From contig DAOPZJ010000009.1 in NCBI GenBank assembly GCA_035353335.1, positions 20,542-56,762 on the forward strand: DNA of 36,221 nucleotides, read 5' to 3'. Made by a program: the position numbers and the translations under genes. Below, in pieces: positions 8,023-15,995 of the stretch (position 1 is the first letter of the stretch; each line of letters starts with the position of its first letter). The notes under the pieces were generated by a model. That model had not been told where the DNA came from, ran no database searches, and saw nothing but the letters and a program-made list of their open reading frames with translations. Origin of the DNA: Oscillospiraceae bacterium. Lineage in GTDB: Bacteria > Bacillota > Clostridia > Oscillospirales > JAKOTC01.

Positions 8023-8151
8023 CAGGGACTAATAGATCAGTTTATTTTTTGGTCCAGCCCTTTGAAAGAGAAGATCAAATTCTCACGAGCAAATCTCATT
8101 CACTTTCAAACATGGATATACTTCCGATTTGTGCGAAAGGGCGGTCATAAT

Positions 8152-9687
8152 ATGAAATTGCTCACTGCTTCCCAAATGAAAAACGCGGAATTGCTCGCCG
8201 ACTGCGAAGGGCTTTCACAAGCCGTTCTCATGGAAAACGCCGCGAAAGCGGCAGCGGAACTGATCTGCCTTCGCGCAAAACCCTGCAGAGCCGTGGCTGT
8301 ATGCGGAAACGGCAACAACGGCGGCGACGGGTTTCTATGCGCGGCACACCTTGCCGAAGCGGGGTTTTCATGCTCGATAATACTGGGGGTGGGGAATCCC
8401 GGCACAGCTGCGGCGCAATTGGCGTTTGACAAAATAGAAGACAAATTGGAATTGGTGGATTTCCGCGGAGACGAGGACGGAGCGACTGAATTGATCTGCG
8501 CTGCAGATGTATTGATTGATGCAGTGTTCGGAATCGGCTTTCACGATGAAACGGATGAGACGACGGCGCGTCTGCTTGGAATCATGAATTCCTCGCACGC
8601 GCTGAAATTTTCTCTTGACATCCCGTCCGGCTGTCATGCGGATGACGGGAGCGCCGATAAAAACGCTTTCAGAGCTGACATCACCATCGCCTTCGGGGCT
8701 TGTAAACCGGCGCATTTCATCTGCCCGTCGGCAAAAAAATGCGGCGGAACGGAGCTTGCCGATATCGGCATCAAACCGGAGATCTTCGAACAATACGGAA
8801 CCGTCGAATTGGTCGAAGAAGCGTTTGTCAAAGAGCGGCTGATCGTACGCGACAAATATGCCAACAAGGGCGAATTCGGGCGTACCTTGGTACTCGCCGG
8901 TCAACCGGGTATGTGCGGCGCGGCGAAATTAGCGGCAAAGGGTGCTTCCAAAGCGGGCTCGGGGCTGGTGGAGCTGTTTTCCGACAAGCGCATCGGGGGC
9001 TCGATCGCGGCCGATCTGACCGTGCAGATGACGAATTTTTATACGACCGACGCCTATGAGACGATGGGGTACGGTCATATCGACGAGCGGGGCGTTCAGA
9101 GCATTTACGAGCAGGCCAAACGCGCGACGGCGATTGTCGCCGGCTGCGGATGGGGCAGCGGAAGCGACCGGGCGGATATCGTTTTCGAACTCGCTGACCG
9201 CACGGACGTTCCGATTGTACTCGACGCCGACGCGCTCAATTCGATTGCCGAATACCCGGAACTGCTCGGGCAGTACGGAAAACGCCTGATCATGACTCCG
9301 CATCCCGGCGAATTCGCGCGCCTGACCGGCATTCCGATCGTCGAGTTATTGGAGAAAAAGCTCAATACCGCAGTTGAATTCGCAAAACAAAACGACTTAG
9401 TTTTACTGTTAAAAGGCGCTGACACGATCATCACCGACGGCGATCGGGTCTGCGTGGTCGCCGAGGGCAGCCCGGCAATGGCAAAAGGCGGCAGCGGCGA
9501 CCTTCTTGCGGGCGTGATCGGCGGGTTTGCGGCACAGGGTGTCGAGCCGTTTGACGCGGCCTGTATGGGTGCGTGGTGCTGCGGAAAAGCCGGACGGTTG
9601 GCTGCGGGAAAATATTCGATTACCGCCGCCGACGCCACAAACACCCTCGAGATGCTCTCTCAGGTGTTTTTGAAATTAGAGAAATAG
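8152..9687 (+). CDS. nnr: Bifunctional NAD(P)H-hydrate epimerase / ADP-dependent dehydratase
   Basis: 511 residues from the ATG preceded by AAAGGGCGG. An in-frame extension upstream has no ribosome binding site. The N-terminal half is the YjeF_N epimerase, with CGNGNNGGDGF (about 55-65) and FSLDIPSG. The C-terminal half is the ribokinase-like dehydratase (NnrD), with VVAGCGWGSG, VLDADALN, MTPHPGEFARL, LLKGADTII and the catalytic GGSGDLLAG. It repairs damaged NADHX and NADPHX in the cytoplasm. Length and domain order match other fused Nnr proteins. It is followed after 96 bases by the LRR protein, with no obvious functional link. Confidence 0.93.
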   Translation: MKLLTASQMKNAELLADCEGLSQAVLMENAAKAAAELICLRAKPCRAVAVCGNGNNGGDGFLCAAHLAEAGFSCSIILGVGNPGTAAAQLAFDKIEDKLELVDFRGDEDGATELICAADVLIDAVFGIGFHDETDETTARLLGIMNSSHALKFSLDIPSGCHADDGSADKNAFRADITIAFGACKPAHFICPSAKKCGGTELADIGIKPEIFEQYGTVELVEEAFVKERLIVRDKYANKGEFGRTLVLAGQPGMCGAAKLAAKGASKAGSGLVELFSDKRIGGSIAADLTVQMTNFYTTDAYETMGYGHIDERGVQSIYEQAKRATAIVAGCGWGSGSDRADIVFELADRTDVPIVLDADALNSIAEYPELLGQYGKRLIMTPHPGEFARLTGIPIVELLEKKLNTAVEFAKQNDLVLLLKGADTIITDGDRVCVVAEGSPAMAKGGSGDLLAGVIGGFAAQGVEPFDAACMGAWCCGKAGRLAAGKYSITAADATNTLEMLSQVFLKLEK

Positions 9688-9783
9688 ATATTAGAGATAA
9701 AGCTCAAAAAGAATCATAGCGCCTTTTAAATTACACAATATGGTAACCTGATAAAGCCATATGCGCCTGAAGGAGGAAACTTC

Positions 9784-11169
9784 ATGAAAAAGTTTATCGC
9801 GGTTCTGGCTAGTCTCGTTCTGCTCTCGACGATTTTGCCGATGTCTCTGTCAGCCGCCGGAGTCCCGATTGACGCAGCCAATTTTCCGGACCCGGTTTTC
9901 CGGAATTATACGATGCGGTTTGACCTCGACAAGGACGGTGCACTGTCAGAAAAAGAGCTTTCGGCGGTCAAAGAATTGTCGATTGTCCCCGTGTATTGTG
10001 AGGCGGTTTCTTCGCTTGAGGGGATTCAAAATTTTTCGCAAGTCGAGCGGATTTGGTGTTATTGCAACAATCTGACGGAACTTAACCTTTCCGGAATGAC
10101 AAAGTTGAGTTTGCTCATCTGTTCCGATAACAATCTTAAAATATTGAATCTTTCCGGCTGTACATCATTGAACACATTGAACTGCGAATACAACCGTTTG
10201 ACTGAACTCGATCTCTCCGGCTGCACGGCGCTTATGACTTTGGAATGTTCCCATAATCAACTGGAGCGGCTTGATCTTTCAAAAGCAAAAAACTTAGAAA
10301 CATTATCGTTGTTCCTCAATCGAATTGCCTCATTGGATTTGAGTTCGAATCAAAGACTTCGTTATTTTTCACTTTCTCCGCAATCGGTTACGCTGCAAAA
10401 GATCTTGAAAAACGGAAAGTGGACAGCTGATCTCAGCGCATTGGCGGGAAAGGAGAATCTCGGAAAAATTATTTGGTACGCTGAGGGGGCATTGGATACC
10501 TCCACCGGCATTATAACTTTTAACAGCGAGCCCGGCATGTTTTTATGTACAATTCAGACAGGTGCATTATCGCCTTATATAGAAAAAATGGCAGTGATAG
10601 ATGTGAAGGTAAATCTGTATAAAGGCAGCGCTCCGGTTATTACAGCCAATAATCTCTCTTTCACACAGCGCAGTACCCCGTTTGATTTGAAATCCGAGCC
10701 GGGATTGAATTTGCTCGCCTATGATCCGGTGGACGGAGAATTGACAAGTCATATTCGAACTCAGGTAAAGGTCTTCTCGTCTTCCAGGACGGAATCGGGT
10801 GCGAACGCCGTTTATGACATCATTCCTACAGTCAGCACGAATAAACCGGGGCGTTACACGATCACCTACACCGTGAACGACAGCAGCGGAAACACGACTT
10901 CGCTTGATGTTTATGTGTATATAAGGCAAGATCCGGCGCTTCTGACATCTCAAAACGGTGCTTCCTCTTTCGGCAATGGTTCGTTTATTTCCGGGAGTTC
11001 TCCGACATCAAGCGACAGATTGGTTTTAAGCGCAGAATCGGCGGCGAGCGGTATTGCTACACCACCGATGGGGGCGCAGGATCCGGTTGTGACGGCAATT
11101 TTAATCCTGTTTTCGGCCTTCGCAGCAGCAATTTTGCTGTTTGTGAGAGACCGTCCAAAAGTCCGATAA
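9784..11169 (+). CDS. Secreted leucine-rich-repeat protein with EF-hand-like loop and C-terminal membrane anchor
   Basis: 461 residues, with GGAGG before the ATG. An N-terminal signal peptide ends near residue 25 (LSAAG). A canonical EF-hand loop, DLDKDGALSEKE, lies at about 49-60 with Asp, Asp, Asp, Ser and Glu at ligand positions. At least five leucine-rich repeats follow (about 80-195), with units such as LTELDLSGCTAL. A region near 300-380 resembles an Ig-like DUF5011 domain (RYTITYTVNDSSGN). A Ser-rich linker and a hydrophobic helix (about 435-455) end in basic residues. This suggests an anchored surface protein for adhesion or ligand binding, similar in plan to internalin-like proteins. 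A terminator follows at 11199. Confidence 0.82.
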   Translation: MKKFIAVLASLVLLSTILPMSLSAAGVPIDAANFPDPVFRNYTMRFDLDKDGALSEKELSAVKELSIVPVYCEAVSSLEGIQNFSQVERIWCYCNNLTELNLSGMTKLSLLICSDNNLKILNLSGCTSLNTLNCEYNRLTELDLSGCTALMTLECSHNQLERLDLSKAKNLETLSLFLNRIASLDLSSNQRLRYFSLSPQSVTLQKILKNGKWTADLSALAGKENLGKIIWYAEGALDTSTGIITFNSEPGMFLCTIQTGALSPYIEKMAVIDVKVNLYKGSAPVITANNLSFTQRSTPFDLKSEPGLNLLAYDPVDGELTSHIRTQVKVFSSSRTESGANAVYDIIPTVSTNKPGRYTITYTVNDSSGNTTSLDVYVYIRQDPALLTSQNGASSFGNGSFISGSSPTSSDRLVLSAESAASGIATPPMGAQDPVVTAILILFSAFAAAILLFVRDRPKVR

Positions 11170-11198
11170 TTAGACCTTTTCCGAGTTTCAAGTTACAC

Positions 11199-11233
11199 AA
11201 AAAGCGAGGTTTTTACCCCGCTTTTTTCTTTTT
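11199..11233 (+). terminator. Rho-independent terminator after the LRR gene
   Basis: Stem AAAAAGCG-x-GG / CC-x-CGCTTTTT around a TTTTTA loop, followed by a T-rich tract. It separates the LRR gene from the dcw cluster. Confidence 0.75.
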
Positions 11234-11298
11234 GTGACAAATATCATATTATAACGACAAATGTTAAGATATTACCATTTTAATCTGAAGCCGCATAC

Positions 11299-11327
11299 TT
11301 GCATGTGGGGGAGATATGCGGTATAAT
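11299..11327 (+). promoter_or_regulatory. Promoter of the dcw cluster (mraZ)
   Basis: -35 TTGCAT (11299-11304), a 17 bp spacer and a perfect -10 TATAAT (11322-11327), leaving a leader of about 95 bases before mraZ. Confidence 0.7.
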
Positions 11328-11336
11328 AGGGTCACG

Positions 11337-11376
11337 GTGGTTGAAATAGGCGAGCCGAGGTTGGAAGTGGTTAAAA
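11337..11376 (+). promoter_or_regulatory. Candidate MraZ-binding direct repeats
   Basis: GTGGTTGAAA (11337-11346) and GTGGTTAAAA (11367-11376) are 9 of 10 identical and spaced 30 bases apart, just after the predicted transcription start. A further GTGGG lies at 11305 in the promoter spacer. MraZ is known to bind GTGG-containing repeats upstream of its own gene in several bacteria, so autoregulation is plausible; the spacing differs from the roughly 10-base spacing of the E. coli sites. Confidence 0.4.
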
Positions 11377-11428
11377 ACCGCTCGAAACAGACTCTCCTAT
11401 TCATTTAAAATCGAGAGGAGGAAGGACC

Positions 11429-11833
11429 TTGCTGATCGGCAGTTTTACGTACAACATCGACGAAAAGGGCCGGTTGTTCGTGCCCGCGAAATTTCGCGAG
11501 GAGATGGGCGAGTCCTTCGTGATCCTCATGGACGGTGATTCCGGATGCCTTGCGGGCTATTCCACTGCGACCTGGGAACGCGTAAAAGCAAATATCGAGA
11601 GCATGTCGAGAGAAGTCCGGCTCGGTATGCGCGATATCTTCCGGTATGCCATCGAAGTCGCGCCGGACAAGCAGGGCCGCGTCACAATTACGCCCGAATT
11701 GCGCAAACTTGCGGGTCTCGGGGAAAAGAGCGAGGTCGTCATCATCGGTGTTATGAACTATATCGAGATCTGGTGCAAGGAGAAACTCCCGCCGGCGGGA
11801 CCGTTCAAGATTCCGGGCAACATCGGGTTATAA
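11429..11833 (+). CDS. mraZ: Transcriptional regulator / division protein MraZ
   Basis: 134 residues from a TTG start with GAGGAGGAAGGA upstream. It contains two tandem AbrB-like halves: IDEKGRLFVPAKFRE at about residues 10-24 and VAPDKQGRVTITPELRKLAGL at about 77-97, each with the family DxKGR-type signature (DKQGR in the second). MraZ forms a ring and represses or tunes the dcw operon. It is the first gene of the cluster, and its stop codon is 2 bases from the rsmH ATG, which suggests translational coupling. The length is near the 140 usual for the family. Confidence 0.93.
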   Translation: MLIGSFTYNIDEKGRLFVPAKFREEMGESFVILMDGDSGCLAGYSTATWERVKANIESMSREVRLGMRDIFRYAIEVAPDKQGRVTITPELRKLAGLGEKSEVVIIGVMNYIEIWCKEKLPPAGPFKIPGNIGL

Positions 11834-11835
11834 CC

Positions 11836-12765
11836 ATGTGTTTCAACCATTACAGCGTGATGCTCGGCGAATGCATCGAGGGGTTATCAATTAAACCGGA
11901 CGGCGTCTATGTCGACGCTACGGTCGGGGGCGGCGGACATTCCGAACAAATCGCAAACCGCCTGTCGACAGGGCGGCTCATCGCAATCGACCGCGACGAA
12001 GAAGCGGTCAAAGCGGCGGGCGAGCGGCTTTCAAAATACACCTGCGCAAAGATTTATCATGACCGTTTCAGCCGGATGGCACAATTGCTTTCCGAGCTCA
12101 ACATAGACGGTATCGACGGACTCCTGATCGATTGCGGGGTTTCGTCGCACCAACTTGATGAGACAGGGAGGGGTTTTTCTTACAAAAATGAAGCGGAAGT
12201 CGACATGAGGATGGATCAAAGTAGGGGTTTATCCGCACGGGAGGTAGTAAATACCTATAAAAAAGAAGATCTTGAGCGGATATTTTACGAGTATGGAGAG
12301 GAACGTTATTCAAGAAGAATCGCAGAATCAATCTGCGAGATTCGGGCCATACGGGAGATAAAGACGACCACCGAGCTGGCGGATATTATAAAAAATGCCA
12401 TGCCGGCTGCAGCCCGAAGCGAAAAAGGACATCCCGCCAAACGCTGTTTCCAAGCCCTCAGAATTGAGGTCAACGACGAGTTGGGAGAGCTCGCCGCAGG
12501 TCTGGAAGCCGGATGGCAAAAACTGAACCACGGGGGCCGGATGGTCATTCTGACCTTCCACTCACTCGAGGACAGGATGACAAAGCGGTTTTATAAAGAC
12601 AAAATCACCGACTGCATCTGTCCGCCGGAGTTCCCGATCTGCGTATGCAACCATCGCGCAGAGGGCAAACTGATCACAAAAAAACCAATGCTTCCTTCGC
12701 AAAGAGAACTCGACGAAAATCCGCGCTCCCAGAGCGCAAAACTGAGAATTATAGAGAAATTATAG
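11836..12765 (+). CDS. rsmH: 16S rRNA (cytosine(1402)-N(4))-methyltransferase
   Basis: 309 residues, the usual RsmH size. It methylates C1402 in the P-site of 16S rRNA. Visible family motifs are HYSVMLGECIEGL, the SAM-binding DATVGGGGHS, LLIDCGVSSHQLD, RGFSYKNEAEVDMRMDQ, RCFQALRIEVNDEL and VILTFHSLEDR. The ATG at 11836 aligns with the family; an open extension upstream overlaps mraZ in another frame and is not used. The ribosome binding site is weak, so expression likely depends on coupling to mraZ. Confidence 0.95.
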   Translation: MCFNHYSVMLGECIEGLSIKPDGVYVDATVGGGGHSEQIANRLSTGRLIAIDRDEEAVKAAGERLSKYTCAKIYHDRFSRMAQLLSELNIDGIDGLLIDCGVSSHQLDETGRGFSYKNEAEVDMRMDQSRGLSAREVVNTYKKEDLERIFYEYGEERYSRRIAESICEIRAIREIKTTTELADIIKNAMPAAARSEKGHPAKRCFQALRIEVNDELGELAAGLEAGWQKLNHGGRMVILTFHSLEDRMTKRFYKDKITDCICPPEFPICVCNHRAEGKLITKKPMLPSQRELDENPRSQSAKLRIIEKL

Positions 12766-12807
12766 AAAGAACAGATAAAGAGAAAAACCGAGGAGTTAAA
12801 AAAGAGG

Positions 12808-12831
12808 GAGTTTGAAACAAACTTCAAACTC
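12808..12831 (+). promoter_or_regulatory. Inverted repeat (hairpin) in the rsmH-ftsL gap
   Basis: Perfect 9-base arms GAGTTTGAA and TTCAAACTC around a 6-base loop, 22 bases before the ftsL ATG. No T-tract follows, so a processing site, stabilising stem or operator is more likely than a terminator. Confidence 0.45.
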
Positions 12832-12853
12832 ACAGCGAAAGGATGGTCCAAAA

Positions 12854-13420
12854 ATGGCACAGTACGACAATCTTGCGTATGATTTCACACGGTTTGACCG
12901 GGAAGCAAAACAGCGCAGACAAGCCGAAGCCGTTGCTGCGGCAAAAAAGAAGACCATCCATGCAGACTTTACGCCGAAACCCATTAAAAAGTCCACGCTG
13001 AAAACGAAAATTTCGGAGATCAGGGGCACAAACGCATCAATCAGCCGACTGCGCATATTGAAAATGGTCAAAGTGTTCACAGCCTGCATCGCTTTGATGC
13101 TCATGTTCGGTGTGGTAGTATACAACCAGGCCAAACTCACCGAGATCAACCGGGAGATCACGCGCACGACCGCACAAATCGAACAGCTCAAAACCGATTA
13201 TCAGCAAAAGAGCCGCGAACTCGAGGAACGGGTCAATATCCGGACCGCTGAGGATGTCGCGAAGAACGAATACGGTATGACGCCGATCAGCAATGAACAA
13301 GTGAATTATATATCGCTTCCGGGTGAAGATTCCCCGACGGGAGTGCGAAGCGAAAACGGTGTTTTCGCTTCAATCGGTAAGTTCTTTACCCAAATTGCGG
13401 CATATATCAGCGGAAACTAA
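12854..13420 (+). CDS. ftsL: Cell division protein FtsL (septum formation initiator-like)
   Basis: 188 residues. The ATG at 12854 is chosen because AAAGGATGG lies upstream; a TTG 14 codons earlier has its Shine-Dalgarno too close. A basic cytoplasmic N-terminus of about 75 residues is followed by one TM helix (about 77-96) and a coiled coil (AKLTEINREITRTTAQIEQL and onward), then the FtsL/DivIC-type end RTAEDVAKNEYGMTPIS. It bridges FtsQ and the FtsW/PBP pair in the septum. Sequence conservation of FtsL is low, so the call rests on position between rsmH and the PBP, topology and the coiled coil. A terminator follows. Confidence 0.87.
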   Translation: MAQYDNLAYDFTRFDREAKQRRQAEAVAAAKKKTIHADFTPKPIKKSTLKTKISEIRGTNASISRLRILKMVKVFTACIALMLMFGVVVYNQAKLTEINREITRTTAQIEQLKTDYQQKSRELEERVNIRTAEDVAKNEYGMTPISNEQVNYISLPGEDSPTGVRSENGVFASIGKFFTQIAAYISGN

Positions 13421-13449
13421 AATAAAATTAAAATTGAACTGAACATGGG

Positions 13450-13481
13450 GCCGACATCGGAAAAGTGTCGGCTTTCATTTT
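13450..13481 (+). terminator. Terminator between ftsL and the PBP gene
   Basis: Stem GCCGACA / TGTCGGC around a 9-base loop, followed by TTTCATTTT. It lies inside the dcw cluster and splits it into two units together with the promoter at 13547. Confidence 0.7.
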
Positions 13482-13546
13482 AGAAAAAAGGGAAGTTTTG
13501 ATCTTTTTGGAAACTATTATATCCGATCTGGTTATCTTGGCAGATC

Positions 13547-13575
13547 TTGTATCTTTACGTCTGCTGTTATAAAAT
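13547..13575 (+). promoter_or_regulatory. Promoter of the PBP gene
   Basis: -35 TTGTAT (13547-13552), a 17 bp spacer and -10 TAAAAT (13570-13575), 47 bases before the chosen ATG. It follows directly on the ftsL terminator. Confidence 0.6.
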
Positions 13576-13622
13576 AAAAAATGCGCTTGCCAAGCTTCAC
13601 TTTCGCGAAAGGCGGCCACGTA

Positions 13623-15935
13623 ATGGACAACGCAAAACCGACAACAACCAAAACAGAATTACCGGTCAGCGGAAGCAGTCCAAAAATGAAAAGACGGCTG
13701 ATCATCCTGGGAATCATTATCTGTGCGGTCATCGCGCCGGTACTGACTGCCAGTTTATTCAATATCCAGTTTCTTGCGAAACACAACGGAAAGAGTTATG
13801 CACAACTTGCGCTTGAAAATCAATTGAAGGATTATACGATCACACCCATGCGCGGCACGGTTTACGACCGCAATTACAAGGTACTCGCGCAAAACGCCAC
13901 CTGTTGGATGCTGGACCTGTATCCCTCGGAAATCCGAAAGCTCGAAAACGACAATACCTCCACACAGACAGGCGCCGAAAAAGCCGAGGCGCTGCGGAAT
14001 CTACTCGCCGACAATCTCTCGATCATTTTGGACATGGACCGTGAGACGGTTTATAACTTCACAAAGAAAAACGTCAGTTACGTCTGTATCAAACGTAAAA
14101 TCAAAAAAGAACAAGCCGATCTGATCAGCCGGTTTATCGCCGAAAACAAGCTCAGCTGTATCTCGCTTGCCACCGATACCGAACGATATTACCCTTACGG
14201 AAATTTTGCCGCGACCCTGCTCGGGTTCACCGGCACTGACAATCAGGGTCTTTACGGCACGGAATTATACTACGATGAATTGCTGAAGGGTACGCCCGGA
14301 CGCATCATCAGTCTGAAAAACGGCGTCAACGTGAACATGCCTTCGGAATACGAGACGACTGTCGATGCCAAAGACGGTTCCAGTTTGGTGTTGACTGTCG
14401 ACGAGGTTGTACAGCTCTATTTGGAGAAGCACCTCGAGGCGGCGATCGAAGACCACAACGTCACCAACCGGGCCGCGGGCATCATCATGGACGTCAAGAC
14501 CGGTGCGATTCTCGCGATGGCGACCAAAGGCGATTATGACCCCAACGAACCTTTTGCTATAGACAGCGAGCAAGTGCGGGAAAAGCTCACAAAGCTCGAT
14601 ACTGATAAATATACAGAGGCTTTGAAAGCCGCTCAGAACGACCAGTGGCGCAATAAGATCACCGGCGAGGTTTACGAACCCGGATCTGTCTTTAAAATCA
14701 TCACCGCAGCTGCGGCTCTTGAGGAAAACGTCGTCAGTTTAAATGATACATTTACTTGTCACGGAGCCCTGCAGGTCGCCGACCGGCGCATCAAATGCTG
14801 GAAGTCGGACGGCAGCCACGGCACACAGTCCTTCGAAAAGGCGATCGGCAACTCGTGCAACGTTGCGTTCATGCAGATCGGCGCACGGCTCGGTGCGACG
14901 AAATTTATGGAATATTATGAGGCGTTCGGCCTCACCGAAGAATCCGGCATCGACTTGCCCGGAGAGGAAGTCGGTATCGCTCACAAAGTGGAAGAGATGG
15001 GGCCGGTCGAACTTGCTGTCTCGTCCTTCGGCCAGACTTTTAAAGTAACACCATTACAGATGATCTCGGCAGTCTGCGCGGTCGCTAACGGCGGAAAACT
15101 AATGCAGCCGTATATCGTTAAAAATGTTGTTTCGGCTGACGGGGTCGTTGAAAAGACAATGACTCCGACGGCCCGTCGGCAGGTGATCTCCGAAGATACG
15201 TCTAAGACCATGTGCCAAATACTTGAAAAAGTGGTCAGCTCCGGAACCGGACGCAACGCCTATGTCGCCGGATACCGGGTAGCAGGGAAAACCGGAACTT
15301 CCGAAAAAACAGACCTCTATGACGAACAAGGCAATAAGCTCAACGAGGTCATCGCTTCGTTCTGCGGATTCGCGCCGGCGGATGACCCCCAGGTCGCTAT
15401 TTTGGTCATTCTTGACCAGCCGCACAGCTTCTCCAATTTCGGCGGTCAAATCGCAGCCCCGCTCGTGGCTGATATCCTCGAAGACGTTTTACCCTACTTG
15501 GGCATTGAGCCGATTTATACCGAAGAAGAGCTTGCCAATCTCAGTGTAATCACGCCCGATGTGAACGGAAAGAGCAAATCTGCAGCTGAAAAAGCGTTAA
15601 CCAACAAAGGTCTGAAGATGCAATCAATCGGAAGCGGTGACACAATACTTTATCAGGTACCCGCCGTCGGTACTTTAATTCCGAAAGGCGGTACCGTTGT
15701 CGTCGCGTTCAGCAGTGACCCGGTCAGAAAAGTCGTCGTACCTGATATGACCGGCGTTTCGGTAGGCACTGCCAACAGCATGCTGACCAACCGGGATCTT
15801 AATATATCGATTGTGGGCGCGCGTGCGGGCAGTTCGGAAGCGACGATCTCCTCCCAGAACCCGGCAGCGGGAACCGAAGTCGAAATCGGAACGGTTGTCG
15901 AAATACGCTTGCGTTATTCCGACAATGTGGAGTAA
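13623..15935 (+). CDS. Class B penicillin-binding protein with two PASTA domains (Pbp2B/SpoVD type)
   Basis: 770 residues from the ATG with AAAGGCGG upstream; the open frame begins 14 codons earlier, at about the transcription start. It has a short cytoplasmic N-terminus, one TM helix (about 22-44) and a PBP dimerisation domain. The transpeptidase domain has SVFK with Ser355, SCN with Ser411 and KTG with Lys556. Two PASTA domains follow at about 645-705 (VITPDVNGKSKSAAEKAL) and 706-770 (VVPDMTGVSVGTANSML). It cross-links septal peptidoglycan with FtsW as partner. The sequence does not tell whether its role is vegetative (Pbp2B) or in sporulation (SpoVD). Confidence 0.93.
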   Translation: MDNAKPTTTKTELPVSGSSPKMKRRLIILGIIICAVIAPVLTASLFNIQFLAKHNGKSYAQLALENQLKDYTITPMRGTVYDRNYKVLAQNATCWMLDLYPSEIRKLENDNTSTQTGAEKAEALRNLLADNLSIILDMDRETVYNFTKKNVSYVCIKRKIKKEQADLISRFIAENKLSCISLATDTERYYPYGNFAATLLGFTGTDNQGLYGTELYYDELLKGTPGRIISLKNGVNVNMPSEYETTVDAKDGSSLVLTVDEVVQLYLEKHLEAAIEDHNVTNRAAGIIMDVKTGAILAMATKGDYDPNEPFAIDSEQVREKLTKLDTDKYTEALKAAQNDQWRNKITGEVYEPGSVFKIITAAAALEENVVSLNDTFTCHGALQVADRRIKCWKSDGSHGTQSFEKAIGNSCNVAFMQIGARLGATKFMEYYEAFGLTEESGIDLPGEEVGIAHKVEEMGPVELAVSSFGQTFKVTPLQMISAVCAVANGGKLMQPYIVKNVVSADGVVEKTMTPTARRQVISEDTSKTMCQILEKVVSSGTGRNAYVAGYRVAGKTGTSEKTDLYDEQGNKLNEVIASFCGFAPADDPQVAILVILDQPHSFSNFGGQIAAPLVADILEDVLPYLGIEPIYTEEELANLSVITPDVNGKSKSAAEKALTNKGLKMQSIGSGDTILYQVPAVGTLIPKGGTVVVAFSSDPVRKVVVPDMTGVSVGTANSMLTNRDLNISIVGARAGSSEATISSQNPAAGTEVEIGTVVEIRLRYSDNVE

Positions 15936-15995
15936 AATAGAAAAGTAACGATCAGATATCGGATTATGATCCACTGCGAAAGGATGAGTATCGGA

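Noticed and set aside
8062..8151. Thirty-codon N-terminal extension of nnr
   Set aside because: No ribosome binding site before 8062, and NnrE homology begins at the ATG at 8152, which has AAAGGGCGG.
9738..9762. Inverted repeat ATATGG/CCATAT ahead of the LRR gene
   Set aside because: Six-base arms with a 13-base gap are likely by chance, and no promoter could be fitted around it.
11545..11835. Upstream in-frame extension of rsmH inside mraZ
   Set aside because: It overlaps mraZ in another frame; RsmH homology begins at the ATG at 11836.
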